33,582 nucleotides of DNA from Pseudomonadota bacterium (GTDB taxonomy: Bacteria; Pseudomonadota; Alphaproteobacteria; Rhizobiales; Xanthobacteraceae). Positions 8,128 to 17,025 of the stretch are shown here, one piece after another. The DNA is taken from contig JAGXAJ010000050.1 in assembly GCA_018971625.1 (NCBI GenBank), forward strand, positions 1 through 33,582. Direction: 5' to 3'. The notes beneath the pieces were generated by a model, which ran no database searches, had not been told where the DNA came from, and saw only the letters and a list, made by a program, of their open reading frames with translations. Position numbers and translations under genes: made by a program. How positions within the stretch are numbered: position 1 is the stretch's first letter; each line of letters opens with the position of its first letter.

Positions 8128-9071
8128 TGGCAGTTGAGAACAGGCACACAGGCGGAGAGATCACAGCAATCCGACGCGCCGATGGCGAAAGCCGAACGCT
8201 CGCCGCATCGCTGCCCCGCCTCGTGCTTGAAGCCCATCGCATCGCCGCCAATGTGATCCACGGCCTGCACGGACGGCGGCGCGCCGGCGCCGGCGAAAGC
8301 TTCTGGCAGTACCGCCGCTTCAATTCCGGGGAGCCGTCGCAGAACGTCGACTGGCGCCGCTCGGCGCGCGACGATCATCTTTATGTCCGCGAACAGGAAT
8401 GGGAAGCCGCCCATACCGTCTGGCTTTGGCCGGACCGTTCGCCCTCGATGGCGTTCGCCTCGAAACAGGCGCGCGACAGCAAATTGGAGCGCGGGCTGAT
8501 CGTGACCTTCGCGCTGGCTGAGTTGCTGGTTGCGGGCGGCGAGCGCGTCGGCATTCCCGGCCTGATGAATCCAACCGCGAGCCGCAGCGTGATCGACAGG
8601 ATGGCGCAGGCGATGCGGCATGACGACACGGCAAGGCTGAGCCTGCCGCCGTCTTTCGTGCCGTCGGCGCTGGCCGAGATCGTGGTGCTGTCGGATTTCT
8701 GGTCGCCGATGGCCGAGATCAAGACGATGCTCGCGGGGCTGTCGGCCTCCGGCGCGCACGGCGCATTGATTCAGGTGGTCGATCCGGCTGAAGAAAGCTT
8801 TCCCTATTCCGGCCGCGTCGAATTCGTCGAGCCGGAAGGCGGCGGCGTGATCACCGCCGGCCGCGCCGAACGCTGGGCCAACGACTACATTACCCGCGTG
8901 GCACTGCACCGCGATCAAATCCGCGCCGAGACCAATGCACTCGATTGGCTGTTCTCGACCCATACCACCGACCGCTCGGCGGCTGAACTGCTGTTGTTTC
9001 TGCATAGCGGCATGATGGTGAGCAAGGCCACCGCGCGCACCGCGACTGTCAAGGTGGGACGTAGCGCATGA
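8127..9071 (+). CDS. DUF58 domain-containing protein
   Basis: A 314-residue partner of MoxR. The DUF58 signature is NVDWRRSARDDHLYVREQE near residues 74-92, followed by a von-Willebrand-A-like segment (VWLWPDRSPSM) that has the DxSxS-like start DRSPS. No membrane segment is evident, so it is probably cytoplasmic or bound to the membrane partners encoded downstream. An in-frame TTG at 8124 would give a 4-base overlap; ATG 8127 was chosen. Its stop overlaps the next start as ATGA. Known members are linked to envelope stress and cofactor insertion, but the client here is unknown. Confidence 0.92.
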   Translation: MAVENRHTGGEITAIRRADGESRTLAASLPRLVLEAHRIAANVIHGLHGRRRAGAGESFWQYRRFNSGEPSQNVDWRRSARDDHLYVREQEWEAAHTVWLWPDRSPSMAFASKQARDSKLERGLIVTFALAELLVAGGERVGIPGLMNPTASRSVIDRMAQAMRHDDTARLSLPPSFVPSALAEIVVLSDFWSPMAEIKTMLAGLSASGAHGALIQVVDPAEESFPYSGRVEFVEPEGGGVITAGRAERWANDYITRVALHRDQIRAETNALDWLFSTHTTDRSAAELLLFLHSGMMVSKATARTATVKVGRSA

Positions 9072-11881
9072 TCGCCGATCTGCCCCTGACATTCGCCGAG
9101 CCCTTGCTGCTGCTGGGGCTGTTCAGCCTGCCGCTGTTCTGGTGGCTGCTGCGGGTGATGCCGCCGCGGCCGCGCCGCGTCGAGTTTCCACCGACACGGC
9201 TGCTGTTCGACATCGCGCCCAGGGAAGAGACCCCATCGCGGACGCCGTGGTGGCTGACGGCGCTGCGCCTGACCGCCGCGGCGCTGATTATCCTGGCCGC
9301 CGCCGGCCCGACCTGGAATCCGCAAACCGGCGTCGGCGCCGGCACCAAACCGTTGGTGATCCTGCTCGACGACGGCTGGAGCGCCGCCGCAAGCTGGGAC
9401 ATCCGGGTCAAGGCCGCCGACGAATTGATCACGCAGGCAGATAGCGACCGCCGCGCGGTAGCGCTGGTCCCTCTGTCCGAGCCTGCGCGCGACATCACGT
9501 TGATGCCGGCAGGCACCGCGCGCGTGGCGCTGCGCCAGTTGGCGCCAAAGCCCTATTCGGTCGAGCGGATTGAAACCCTCCCCTCCATCGCGCGCTTTCT
9601 GAAAGCGACCGGTGACTGCGAGATCGCCTGGCTGTCGGACGGCGTCGATACCGGACGCGGACCGGAGTTTGTCGAAGGCCTCGGCAAGACGATCGGGGAA
9701 CGCAATTTGACGATTTTCAGGGACGGCACGCCCTCGCCGCTGGCGCTGGCGGCAGCCGAAAATGCCGCCGCGAAGATGACGGTGAAAGTGTTGCGCACCG
9801 ATGGCGGTATCGCTGCCGGCACCGTCCGTGCGCTGGACCTCAAGGGCTCGCCGATCGGGGAAGCCCATTTCGGCTTTGGACCGCAGGATCGCGAGACCGA
9901 AGCTGCGTTCGACCTGCCGGTCGAACTGCGCAACGACATCGCACGCCTCGAAATATCCGGTGAACGCTCGGCGGGCGCGGTGCAACTGCTCGACAAGAGA
10001 TGGCGGCGGCGCGCGATCGGCGTCGTCAGCGGATCGACCACCGACACCGCACAGCCGCTTTTGGCCTCGACATTTTACCTGACCCGGGCGCTGGCGCCGT
10101 TCGCCGATGTGCGACTCGGCGACCGTGGCGCACCGCAACAGGCGATCACGCAATTCCTCGACCAAAAGCTTCCGATGATCGTGCTGGCCGATGTCGGCGG
10201 CCTGTCGCCTGAAATCCGCGAGCGGCTGAGCGCCTGGATCGAACAAGGCGGCGTGCTGGTGCGATTTGCGGGTCCGCGGCTGGCGCAAGCCGAGGACGAT
10301 ACGCTGGTGCCGGTCAAGCTGCGCAGCGGCGGACGCACCCTTGGCGGCAGCCTGACCTGGGAGAAGCCGCAGCATCTCGCAGCCTTTGCGGCCGATGGAC
10401 CGTTCGCGGGCCTGGCGGTGCCAAAGGACGTCACCGTCAACCGCCAGGTGCTGGCCGAACCGGACGCGACACTGGCAACCAAGAGCTGGGCATCGCTGGA
10501 AGACGGTACCCCGCTCGTCACCGGCGAACGCCGCGGCAAGGGCGTGGTCAGCCTGTTCCATGTCAGCGCCGACATGCGCTGGTCCGATTTGCCGATGTCG
10601 GGCACCTTCGTCGAGATGCTGAGGCGGATCGTCGATATGTCCGGCTACACCAATAATCCGGGCGCCGGCCCGAAAGGCGCAGCCACCACTGAAACGGTAG
10701 CTCCGCTGCGCACGCTCGACGGCTTTGGCGCCTTTGGACCGCCACCATCGACCGCGAAGCCGCTGCCAGCGGATTTCCGCGACCGCGCATCTCCGGATCA
10801 TCCGCCGGGATTTTATGGACCGGCCGACGGACCGCTCGCAGTGAACGCGCTGGCGCCCGCCGATCGCATCGCACCGCTCGACGTCTCGCCATTGCGGGCG
10901 CGCCGTGCCAGCTACACCAATTCCGAGCCGCGTGATCTGCGCGGCATCCTGCTGTCGTCGTCCCTGGCGTTGTTCCTGATCGATGCGGTCATCGTGGCGC
11001 TGCTCGGCGCGGGCCTCGCGGTGCTGTTGCGGCGGCGCGCGGCATCGGCGGCGCTGGCGTTCGCCGTGATGCTGGTTGCCATGGCAGCGACGCCGGCACC
11101 GTCGCACGCCGACGAGAAGGATGATTTCGCAATAAAAGCGGCGTCGCAAACCCGGCTCGCTTATGTCGTCACCGGCAACGCGGACGTCGATTCCATCGTC
11201 AAGGCGGGGCTGGCCGGATTGACGCTGTTCCTCGCGCAGCGCACCGCGCTCGAGGCCGGTGATCCCGTCGGTGTCGATCCCGCGCATGATGAACTGGCGT
11301 TCTTCCCGCTGATCTACTGGCCGATAGTGCCGGGCGTCGCCAAGCCGCCGCAAGACGCCCTTAACCGCATCGACGCCTACATGAAACAGGGCGGCACCGT
11401 ACTGTTCGATACCCGCGATGCCATCGAGGCGCCACCAGGTGACAACGGCGCGGCGCAGACACCAGGGATGCAGGCGCTTCGCGAGATTTTGTCTTCGCTC
11501 GACATTCCCGAACTCGAGCCGGTGCCGCGGGATCACGTGCTGACCAAAACGTTCTATCTGCTGCGCGATTTCCCCGGCCGCTTCACATCAGGACAGACCT
11601 GGGTCGAAGCGCTGCCACGCGAGGATGACGACGAAGCCGCGTCAAAACCCGCTCGCGGCGGCGACGGCGTCTCGCCGATCATCATCACCTCCAACGATCT
11701 GGCCGGCGCCTGGGCGATACGCCCGGATGGCCAGGCCATGCTGCCGCTGACTCCAGGCGAACCGCGGCAGCGCGAATTCGCGTTCCGCGCCGGTGTCAAT
11801 ATCGTGATGTACACGCTGACCGGCAATTACAAGGCCGATCAGGTGCATGCGCCGGCGCTGATCGAACGGCTCGGGCAGTAA
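9068..11881 (+). CDS. BatA-type N-terminus plus DUF4159 membrane protein
   Basis: A 937-residue inner-membrane protein. The N-terminal 90 residues are the aerotolerance-regulator (BatA) module: a first span (LLLLGLFSLPLFWWLL) followed by FPPTRLLFDI and a second span (LTAAALIILAAAG). The long periplasmic part includes a von-Willebrand-like segment and a glutamine-amidotransferase-like fold (AITQFLDQKLPMIVLADVGGLSPE). Around residues 625-675 two more spans precede DEKDDF, and the C-terminal 250 residues form a DUF4159 domain (LAYVVTGNADVDSIVKAGL to the end). Together these suggest a docking protein for the MoxR/DUF58 pair. The gene lies 6 bases ahead of its downstream partner. Confidence 0.9.
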   Translation: MIADLPLTFAEPLLLLGLFSLPLFWWLLRVMPPRPRRVEFPPTRLLFDIAPREETPSRTPWWLTALRLTAAALIILAAAGPTWNPQTGVGAGTKPLVILLDDGWSAAASWDIRVKAADELITQADSDRRAVALVPLSEPARDITLMPAGTARVALRQLAPKPYSVERIETLPSIARFLKATGDCEIAWLSDGVDTGRGPEFVEGLGKTIGERNLTIFRDGTPSPLALAAAENAAAKMTVKVLRTDGGIAAGTVRALDLKGSPIGEAHFGFGPQDRETEAAFDLPVELRNDIARLEISGERSAGAVQLLDKRWRRRAIGVVSGSTTDTAQPLLASTFYLTRALAPFADVRLGDRGAPQQAITQFLDQKLPMIVLADVGGLSPEIRERLSAWIEQGGVLVRFAGPRLAQAEDDTLVPVKLRSGGRTLGGSLTWEKPQHLAAFAADGPFAGLAVPKDVTVNRQVLAEPDATLATKSWASLEDGTPLVTGERRGKGVVSLFHVSADMRWSDLPMSGTFVEMLRRIVDMSGYTNNPGAGPKGAATTETVAPLRTLDGFGAFGPPPSTAKPLPADFRDRASPDHPPGFYGPADGPLAVNALAPADRIAPLDVSPLRARRASYTNSEPRDLRGILLSSSLALFLIDAVIVALLGAGLAVLLRRRAASAALAFAVMLVAMAATPAPSHADEKDDFAIKAASQTRLAYVVTGNADVDSIVKAGLAGLTLFLAQRTALEAGDPVGVDPAHDELAFFPLIYWPIVPGVAKPPQDALNRIDAYMKQGGTVLFDTRDAIEAPPGDNGAAQTPGMQALREILSSLDIPELEPVPRDHVLTKTFYLLRDFPGRFTSGQTWVEALPREDDDEAASKPARGGDGVSPIIITSNDLAGAWAIRPDGQAMLPLTPGEPRQREFAFRAGVNIVMYTLTGNYKADQVHAPALIERLGQ

Positions 11882-11887
11882 GGTCAT

Positions 11888-13951
11888 ATGCAGTACGGCA
11901 TCGCGTTCACCCCGCTTGTCCCAACGGTGGTGCTTTGGCTGGCGCTCGCCGCCATCGCTGTGATCGCGGCCTTGCTGCTATTCGGCCGCGCGCGTGGCGT
12001 GGCGGTGCGCGTCGCAGCCTTGGCGCTGATCGCGCTCGCCATCGCCAACCCGTCGTTTACCCGCGAGGATCGCGAGCCGCTGTCGTCGGTCGCGGTCGTC
12101 GTGGTCGACAAAAGCCCGAGCCAGAATTTCGGCGATCGCACCAAACAGACCGAGCAGGCGCGCAAGGCGCTGGTCAATGAGCTGAAGCAGATCAAGGGAC
12201 TTGAAGTCCGGGTGGTCGAGGCCGGCCAGGCCGATGGCGCAACCGACGGCACGCGCTTGTTCGGCGCGCTAACCTCCACGCTGGCGGACGTTCCGGTGGA
12301 TCGCGTCGCCGGAGCCTTCCTGATCACCGACGGACGGGTGCACGACATTCCCGCGAACGCCGCGGCGCTGGGGTTCCAGGCACCCGTGCATGCCCTGATC
12401 ACCGGACGCAAGGATGAGCGTGACCGCCGCATCGCGATATCGGCCGCGCCGCGCTTCGGCATCGTGGGCCAGACCCAGACCATCACCTACCGGCTCGACG
12501 ACCAGGGCGTGAGCGGCGAGCACGCCAAGGTCGTGGTGCGCCGCGACGGCGAAGTCGTCAACGAACGCACCGTCGAGAGCGGCCAGACCGTCAAGGTCGA
12601 TATCGACATCAAGCACGCCGGTCCGAACATCGTCGAGATCGAGGCCTCTCCGCTCGACAATGAACTGACGCTGGTCAACAACCGCGCGGTGGTCGCGATC
12701 GACGGCGTGCGCGACAAATTGCGGGTGCTGCTGGTCTCGGGTGAACCGCATTCCGGCGAGCGTACCTGGCGTAACCTGTTGAAATCCGACCCCAGCGTCG
12801 ATCTCGTGCATTTCACCATCCTGCGTCCGCCGGAGAAGCAAGACGGAACGCCGATCAACGAATTGTCCCTGATCGCGTTTCCGACCCGCGAACTGTTCCA
12901 GCAGAAGATCAACGAATTCCAATTGATCATCTTCGACCGCTATGCCCGCCAGGGCGTGCTGCCAATCGCTTATTTCGACAATATTGTGCGCTATGTCCGC
13001 AACGGCGGCGCGGTGCTGGTCTCGGCCGGTCCCGACTACGCATCGAGCACCAGCATCTGGCGCACGCCGCTCGATTCGGTGCTTCCCGCAGAACCCGTCG
13101 GCGTCACTGAAAAGCCGTTCTACGCCCGTCTGAGCGATGCCGGTAAGCGCCACCCGGTAACGCGCGGGCTCAAAGGCTCGGCGTCCGAGCCACCGCACTG
13201 GAGCCGGTTCTTCCGAACCGTCGATACGCGCAATCCCTCCACCCCTCCCTTGATGACGGGCGCCGACGGCAAGCCGCTGTTGCTGCTGGCGCGTTATGGC
13301 GAAGGACGCGTTGCGCTGCTGTTGTCGGACCAGATCTGGCTGTGGGCGCGCGGCTATGAAGGTGGCGGCCCGCATCTCGACCTGCTGCGGCGTACCTCGC
13401 ATTGGCTGATGAAGCAGCCGGATCTGAACGAGGAAGCGTTGCGGCTGCAGGTCCATGGCAAGGATCTGGTCGTGCAGCGTCAGACCATGGCCGACTCGGT
13501 CGCGCCGGTCACGGTGACATCCCCCTCAGGCGCTACACGTGAAGTGACATTGACCGCCGGCGATCCGGGAATCTGGCGCGCGACGATGCCGGCCGGCGAA
13601 CTTGGCTTGTGGCAGGCGACTGACGGCACGCTGAAAGCGTTGATCAATGTCGGCCCCACCAATCCGAAGGAATTTTCGGAAGTCACTTCGACGCCCGAAA
13701 TGCTCAAGCCTTTGGTGCAGGCGACCGGCGGCGATGCCCAGCGCGTGGCGGATGGCTCCGGCGTCGAACTGCCGCGCATCGTTCCCGTACACTCGTCCAG
13801 CGTTTTCCACGGTGACGGCTGGATGGGCGTGAGGATGCGCGATGCCAGCGTGGTCAAGGGCGTCGGTGTGTTGCCCCTGTTCGCGGGGCTGGTCGGGCTG
13901 TTGCTGCTGCTCGGCGCGTTTGCCGCGACCTGGCTGCGAGAGGGGCGCTGA
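11888..13951 (+). CDS. Large membrane protein with glutamine-amidotransferase-like domain
   Basis: A 687-residue protein with two N-terminal spans (residues about 10-32 and 38-53) and one C-terminal span just before the end (GVGVLPLFAGLVGLLLLLGAF). Between them is a periplasmic region that begins with VAVVVVDKSPSQNF, a von-Willebrand-A-like strand with a DxSxS-type motif (DKSPS). Later come an immunoglobulin-like stretch (TITYRLDDQG) and a glutamine-amidotransferase-like fold (LIIFDRYARQGVLPIAYFDNIVRYVRNGGAVLVSAG) with no clear catalytic triad. It is the last gene of the moxR operon. Rhizobial genomes usually annotate it as a membrane protein. It most likely forms a complex with the DUF4159 protein (inference). 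Confidence 0.88.
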   Translation: MQYGIAFTPLVPTVVLWLALAAIAVIAALLLFGRARGVAVRVAALALIALAIANPSFTREDREPLSSVAVVVVDKSPSQNFGDRTKQTEQARKALVNELKQIKGLEVRVVEAGQADGATDGTRLFGALTSTLADVPVDRVAGAFLITDGRVHDIPANAAALGFQAPVHALITGRKDERDRRIAISAAPRFGIVGQTQTITYRLDDQGVSGEHAKVVVRRDGEVVNERTVESGQTVKVDIDIKHAGPNIVEIEASPLDNELTLVNNRAVVAIDGVRDKLRVLLVSGEPHSGERTWRNLLKSDPSVDLVHFTILRPPEKQDGTPINELSLIAFPTRELFQQKINEFQLIIFDRYARQGVLPIAYFDNIVRYVRNGGAVLVSAGPDYASSTSIWRTPLDSVLPAEPVGVTEKPFYARLSDAGKRHPVTRGLKGSASEPPHWSRFFRTVDTRNPSTPPLMTGADGKPLLLLARYGEGRVALLLSDQIWLWARGYEGGGPHLDLLRRTSHWLMKQPDLNEEALRLQVHGKDLVVQRQTMADSVAPVTVTSPSGATREVTLTAGDPGIWRATMPAGELGLWQATDGTLKALINVGPTNPKEFSEVTSTPEMLKPLVQATGGDAQRVADGSGVELPRIVPVHSSSVFHGDGWMGVRMRDASVVKGVGVLPLFAGLVGLLLLLGAFAATWLREGR

Positions 13952-14041
13952 TCGTATGACGCGGCGTTGCGCAAACTACACAGACATACGTTTTCCGGTC
14001 GCACGCGACCAAACGAGGGTTGACATCGAGATGAGTTCCCT

Positions 14042-14060
14042 GATGTTATAATATAACATC
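14042..14060 (+). promoter_or_regulatory. Perfect 19-bp palindrome, probable Zur operator
   Basis: gatgttataatataacatc has perfect 9-base arms around a single central A. The GTTATA-n-TATAAC core fits the zinc-uptake regulator boxes I recall from alphaproteobacteria. A TTGACA hexamer lies at 14020-14025 and a TATAAT falls inside the palindrome at 14047-14052. The 21-base gap between them is long, so the exact promoter is unsure, but repressor binding here would cover the -10 region. It lies 47 bases upstream of the DUF2946 gene and its TonB receptor. Confidence 0.65.
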
Positions 14061-14065
14061 GACCG

Positions 14066-14080
14066 CCGAGGATACCTCGG
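14066..14080 (+). other. Small hairpin in the leader after the palindrome
   Basis: ccgagg-ata-cctcgg is a perfect 6-bp stem with a 3-base loop between the putative Zur box and the DUF2946 start. It could stabilise the leader of the message or be chance; no riboswitch-like fold was recognised. Confidence 0.35.
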
Positions 14081-14106
14081 TCATTCGATGCGGGGTGCTT
14101 ACCGGC

Positions 14107-14487
14107 ATGAAGTGGTTCCGCGCCAACATCAAACAGGGCTCGAAGCTCGCGCTGCTGGCGCTGGCGCTGCAGTTTGTACTGTCATTCGGACATTTCCACG
14201 GGGTCGCGCACGCGGCGACCGCGATCCGGTCTGGCACAGTGCTGACCGCGCAGGTCGCCAATCCGCGACAACAGCCCGTCTCTGATCACGATTCCGATCG
14301 GCACGCCAACGACAGCTGCGCGATCTGTGCCGTCATCGCCATGGCGAACGCAGTGCTGTTTGCGACGCCGCCCTTGCTGCGGCTGCCGGAGGCGGTGGAA
14401 TTTCTCTACCAGACCACGGATTCCGGGTTCATCGACCTGAACTCCGTCCGAGTCGCGTTTCAGCCCCGCGCGCCACCGATATCCTGA
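14107..14487 (+). CDS. DUF2946-type secreted His/Cys protein
   Basis: A 126-residue protein starting with a basic N-terminus and a hydrophobic signal segment (LALLALALQFVLSF). Metal-ligand-like residues follow: HFHGVAHA, then DHDSDRHANDSCAICAVI with a CxxC pair, and the RAPP motif near the C-terminus. This arrangement is typical of DUF2946, small envelope proteins often found next to metal-uptake or cuproprotein genes. ATG 14107 was preferred to an in-frame GTG at 14095. It is 47 bases downstream of the Zur-like palindrome and 107 bases upstream of the TonB receptor, so the two genes probably form one metal-regulated unit. Periplasmic metal binding is an inference. Confidence 0.72.
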   Translation: MKWFRANIKQGSKLALLALALQFVLSFGHFHGVAHAATAIRSGTVLTAQVANPRQQPVSDHDSDRHANDSCAICAVIAMANAVLFATPPLLRLPEAVEFLYQTTDSGFIDLNSVRVAFQPRAPPIS

Positions 14488-14594
14488 TCTCGATTGATTG
14501 ATGTTCCTGGGATCGTCGCATACGCGCCGGGCCACCGCAATTGACCGAAATCAATCAGCCGACCATCGGCTGCAAGGGATCGGAAGTAACCTCC

Positions 14595-16958
14595 ATGTTG
14601 AAAAGGCAAATGCTCGCCGCCTCGAGCGCAGCCTCGCTGCTGCTCTGCGGCCCGGCCTATTCGCAAGCGCCCGCGCCTACCCCGCCGGTTGCGCCCGCGC
14701 CTGCCGCTACGCCTACCCCGGCGCCGCCGGTGGCAATGCCTGCACCGCCAACGGCGGCACCTGCCACCGCACCCGCGGTTCCGCAGCCATCGTCCTCCGC
14801 CGATGGCGCTGCCGTCGCGCTGCCGAACATTGAAATCACCGCGCCGAAACGCGTGCAACCGCTTCATCATCCACGCACACGGGTCGCGACCGAGAGACGC
14901 CGCCAGCCGCCGATTGCGCCGCGGCCCCAGACGCCCGAGAAGCGCGTCGCCGGCGCCAACGAGAGGTTCGACGAAGCGCGCCGAGCGCTGGTCGCGCCTG
15001 CAGGCGCTAATTCCTATCAACTAACCCAGCAGGCGCTTGAAGCATTGCCGCAAGGCACCAACACGCCGCTCGACAAGGCGCTGTTGCAGGTACCTGGCGT
15101 ATCGCAGGATTCCGCCACCAGCGGCGAGTTGCATGTACGCAACGAGCACGCCAACCTGCAATACCGCATCAACGGCATCATGCTGCCGGACGGCGTCGGC
15201 GCGTTCGGCCAGATCATCGACACCGGCATCGTCGGCAGCCTGGCGCTGATCACCGGGGCGCTGCCGGCGCAATACGGCCTGCGCACCGCGGGCGTGCTGG
15301 ACATCCAGACCAAGACCGACGCCTTCAACAACTCCGGCAGCGTCAGCGTCTATGGCGGCAGCCACGGCAATATCACGACCTCGGCCGAATATGGCGGCAC
15401 CATCGGCCAGACCCAGTATTACGTCTCGGGACGTTATTTCGGCAGCAGCGTCGGCATCGAAAACCCGACCCCGGCCTACAACGCCATCCACGATAATACC
15501 TCGCAGGAAAAAGGATTCCTCTATCTCTCGACCGTACTCGACCCGACCAGCCGTCTCACCCTGATGAGCGGCATCTCGAACGGCGCCTACGAGATCCCCA
15601 ACAATCCCGGTCAGACGCCGCAGTTCACGCCTTTCGGAATAACGAGTTTCGACTCCGACCTGCTCAACGAGCGGCAACAGGAGTTCAACCAGTTCAACGT
15701 GCTGGCCTATCAGAAGTCGGTCGAGGGCTTCGACTTCCAGCTCTCCTACTTCAACCGCTACAGCTCGCTGCACTTCATGCCCGACCCGATCGGCGACCTC
15801 GTCTTCAACGGCGTGGCCTCCGACGTCTATCGCCAGAGTTTTATCAATGGCATTCAGGAAGACACGTCGTATCGCATCGGCTTCGCCCATACGCTGAAAT
15901 TCGGATTCCAGGCCAGCACCGAGAACTCGCTGGTGAACAATGGATCGACGGCGCTTGCGCTCGATCCCGGCACCGGTTTGCCGACCGACACGACGACTTC
16001 AGTATTCGATTCCAACACCAAGACGGGGAATCTCTTCAGCACCTATCTCGCGGACGAGTGGAAGGTCACCCACGATCTGACCCTCAATGCCGGCCTGCGC
16101 TTCGACCAGATGTGGCAATATGTCGACGCCAACCAGCTCAGCCCGCGCATCAACGCGACATGGAAGCCGTTTGACGGCACCACTTTCCACGCCGGCTATT
16201 CGCGCAACTTCACCCCGCCGGAACAGGTGCTGGCGGCGCCGACCAACCTTGCGCTGGTGCAGGGCACGACGGCGCAGCCCGCCGTTTCCCAAGCCGATCC
16301 GGTGCAGCCGGAACGCTCCAATGTCTACGATATCGGCGTCGACCAGAAGATTTCCGCCATTCCCGGGTTGGAGGTCGGCGTCGATGCCTATTACAAGACC
16401 GCGACCGACCTGCTCGACGACGGCCAGTTCGGCCAGGCCTATGTGCTCTCGGCTTTCAACTATGCTTACGGCCAGAACACCGGCGTCGAACTCAAGGCTA
16501 ACTACACCAACGGCAATCTGCGCCTGTACGGCAACATCGCCTGGGCAAGGCAGCGCGCGACGCAGATCGTATCGAACCAGTATTTGTTCGATCCCGATGA
16601 ACTCGCCTACATCGCCAACGCCTATGTCTATACCGATCATGCCCAGCTGCTGACCGCATCGGCCGGTGGGTCTTATCTGTGGAACGGCACGAAATTCTCG
16701 GCGGACATGATCTTCGGCAGCGGTCTGCGCAACGGGTTTGCCAACACCACGAGCCTGCCTTCCTACACCCAAGTCAATATCGGCGTGTCGCACGACTTCA
16801 ACTGGGTGTCGGCGGCAAAGCCAACGACGCTGCGCTTCGACATTGTCAACCTGTTCGATTCGATCTACGAAATCAGGGACGGTTCCGGCATCGGCGTGTT
16901 CGCGCCGCAATACGGACCGCGCCGTGGTTTTTATTTCGGCATCTCGCAGAAGCTGTAA
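14595..16958 (+). CDS. TonB-dependent outer-membrane receptor, probably zinc-regulated
   Basis: A 787-residue outer-membrane receptor. The signal peptide (MLKRQMLAASSAASLLLCGPAYSQA) is followed by an unusual Pro/Ala linker of about 40 residues and a TonB-box-like EITAPKR. The plug domain shows TPLDKALLQVPGV, LHVRNEHANLQYRINGI and PAQYGLRTAGVLDIQTK. The barrel then runs to a classical C-terminal strand ending in aromatic F-Y-F-G-I-S-Q-K-L. ATG 14595 has a GGAAG site 11 bases upstream; the in-frame TTG at 14541 would place extra residues before the signal peptide. The substrate cannot be read directly. The upstream palindrome and DUF2946 partner point to zinc or a zinc-binding ligand; vitamin B12 and siderophores are alternatives. 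Confidence 0.9.
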   Translation: MLKRQMLAASSAASLLLCGPAYSQAPAPTPPVAPAPAATPTPAPPVAMPAPPTAAPATAPAVPQPSSSADGAAVALPNIEITAPKRVQPLHHPRTRVATERRRQPPIAPRPQTPEKRVAGANERFDEARRALVAPAGANSYQLTQQALEALPQGTNTPLDKALLQVPGVSQDSATSGELHVRNEHANLQYRINGIMLPDGVGAFGQIIDTGIVGSLALITGALPAQYGLRTAGVLDIQTKTDAFNNSGSVSVYGGSHGNITTSAEYGGTIGQTQYYVSGRYFGSSVGIENPTPAYNAIHDNTSQEKGFLYLSTVLDPTSRLTLMSGISNGAYEIPNNPGQTPQFTPFGITSFDSDLLNERQQEFNQFNVLAYQKSVEGFDFQLSYFNRYSSLHFMPDPIGDLVFNGVASDVYRQSFINGIQEDTSYRIGFAHTLKFGFQASTENSLVNNGSTALALDPGTGLPTDTTTSVFDSNTKTGNLFSTYLADEWKVTHDLTLNAGLRFDQMWQYVDANQLSPRINATWKPFDGTTFHAGYSRNFTPPEQVLAAPTNLALVQGTTAQPAVSQADPVQPERSNVYDIGVDQKISAIPGLEVGVDAYYKTATDLLDDGQFGQAYVLSAFNYAYGQNTGVELKANYTNGNLRLYGNIAWARQRATQIVSNQYLFDPDELAYIANAYVYTDHAQLLTASAGGSYLWNGTKFSADMIFGSGLRNGFANTTSLPSYTQVNIGVSHDFNWVSAAKPTTLRFDIVNLFDSIYEIRDGSGIGVFAPQYGPRRGFYFGISQKL

Positions 16959-16971
16959 ACCCAACGTTTTT

Positions 16972-17022
16972 GAGTGGATGCCGGTTCGCGTGAAGAAAAC
17001 GCGTCAAAAAGAAAAGAGAGTC
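16972..17022 (-). repeat. Partial copy of the three-copy intergenic repeat (reverse orientation)
   Basis: Read on the minus strand, this matches the central part of the repeats at 21260 and 30901: ttgacgcgttttcttcacgc, then gaaccggcatccac. It keeps the small hairpin cgcgt-tttcttc-acgcg but lacks the long leading stem, and stops 4 bases before the GNAT stop codon. It lies between convergent genes. Confidence 0.85.
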
Positions 17023-17025
17023 AAG

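Noticed and set aside
7701..9092. 463-codon minus-strand open frame
   Set aside because: Antisense shadow of moxR and DUF58; no recognisable protein features.
8915..11536. Very long open frame on the minus strand (873 codons)
   Set aside because: It is antisense to the DUF4159 gene, its product is rich in Arg/Gln/His without domains, and GC-rich codon bias on the plus strand easily leaves the opposite strand open.
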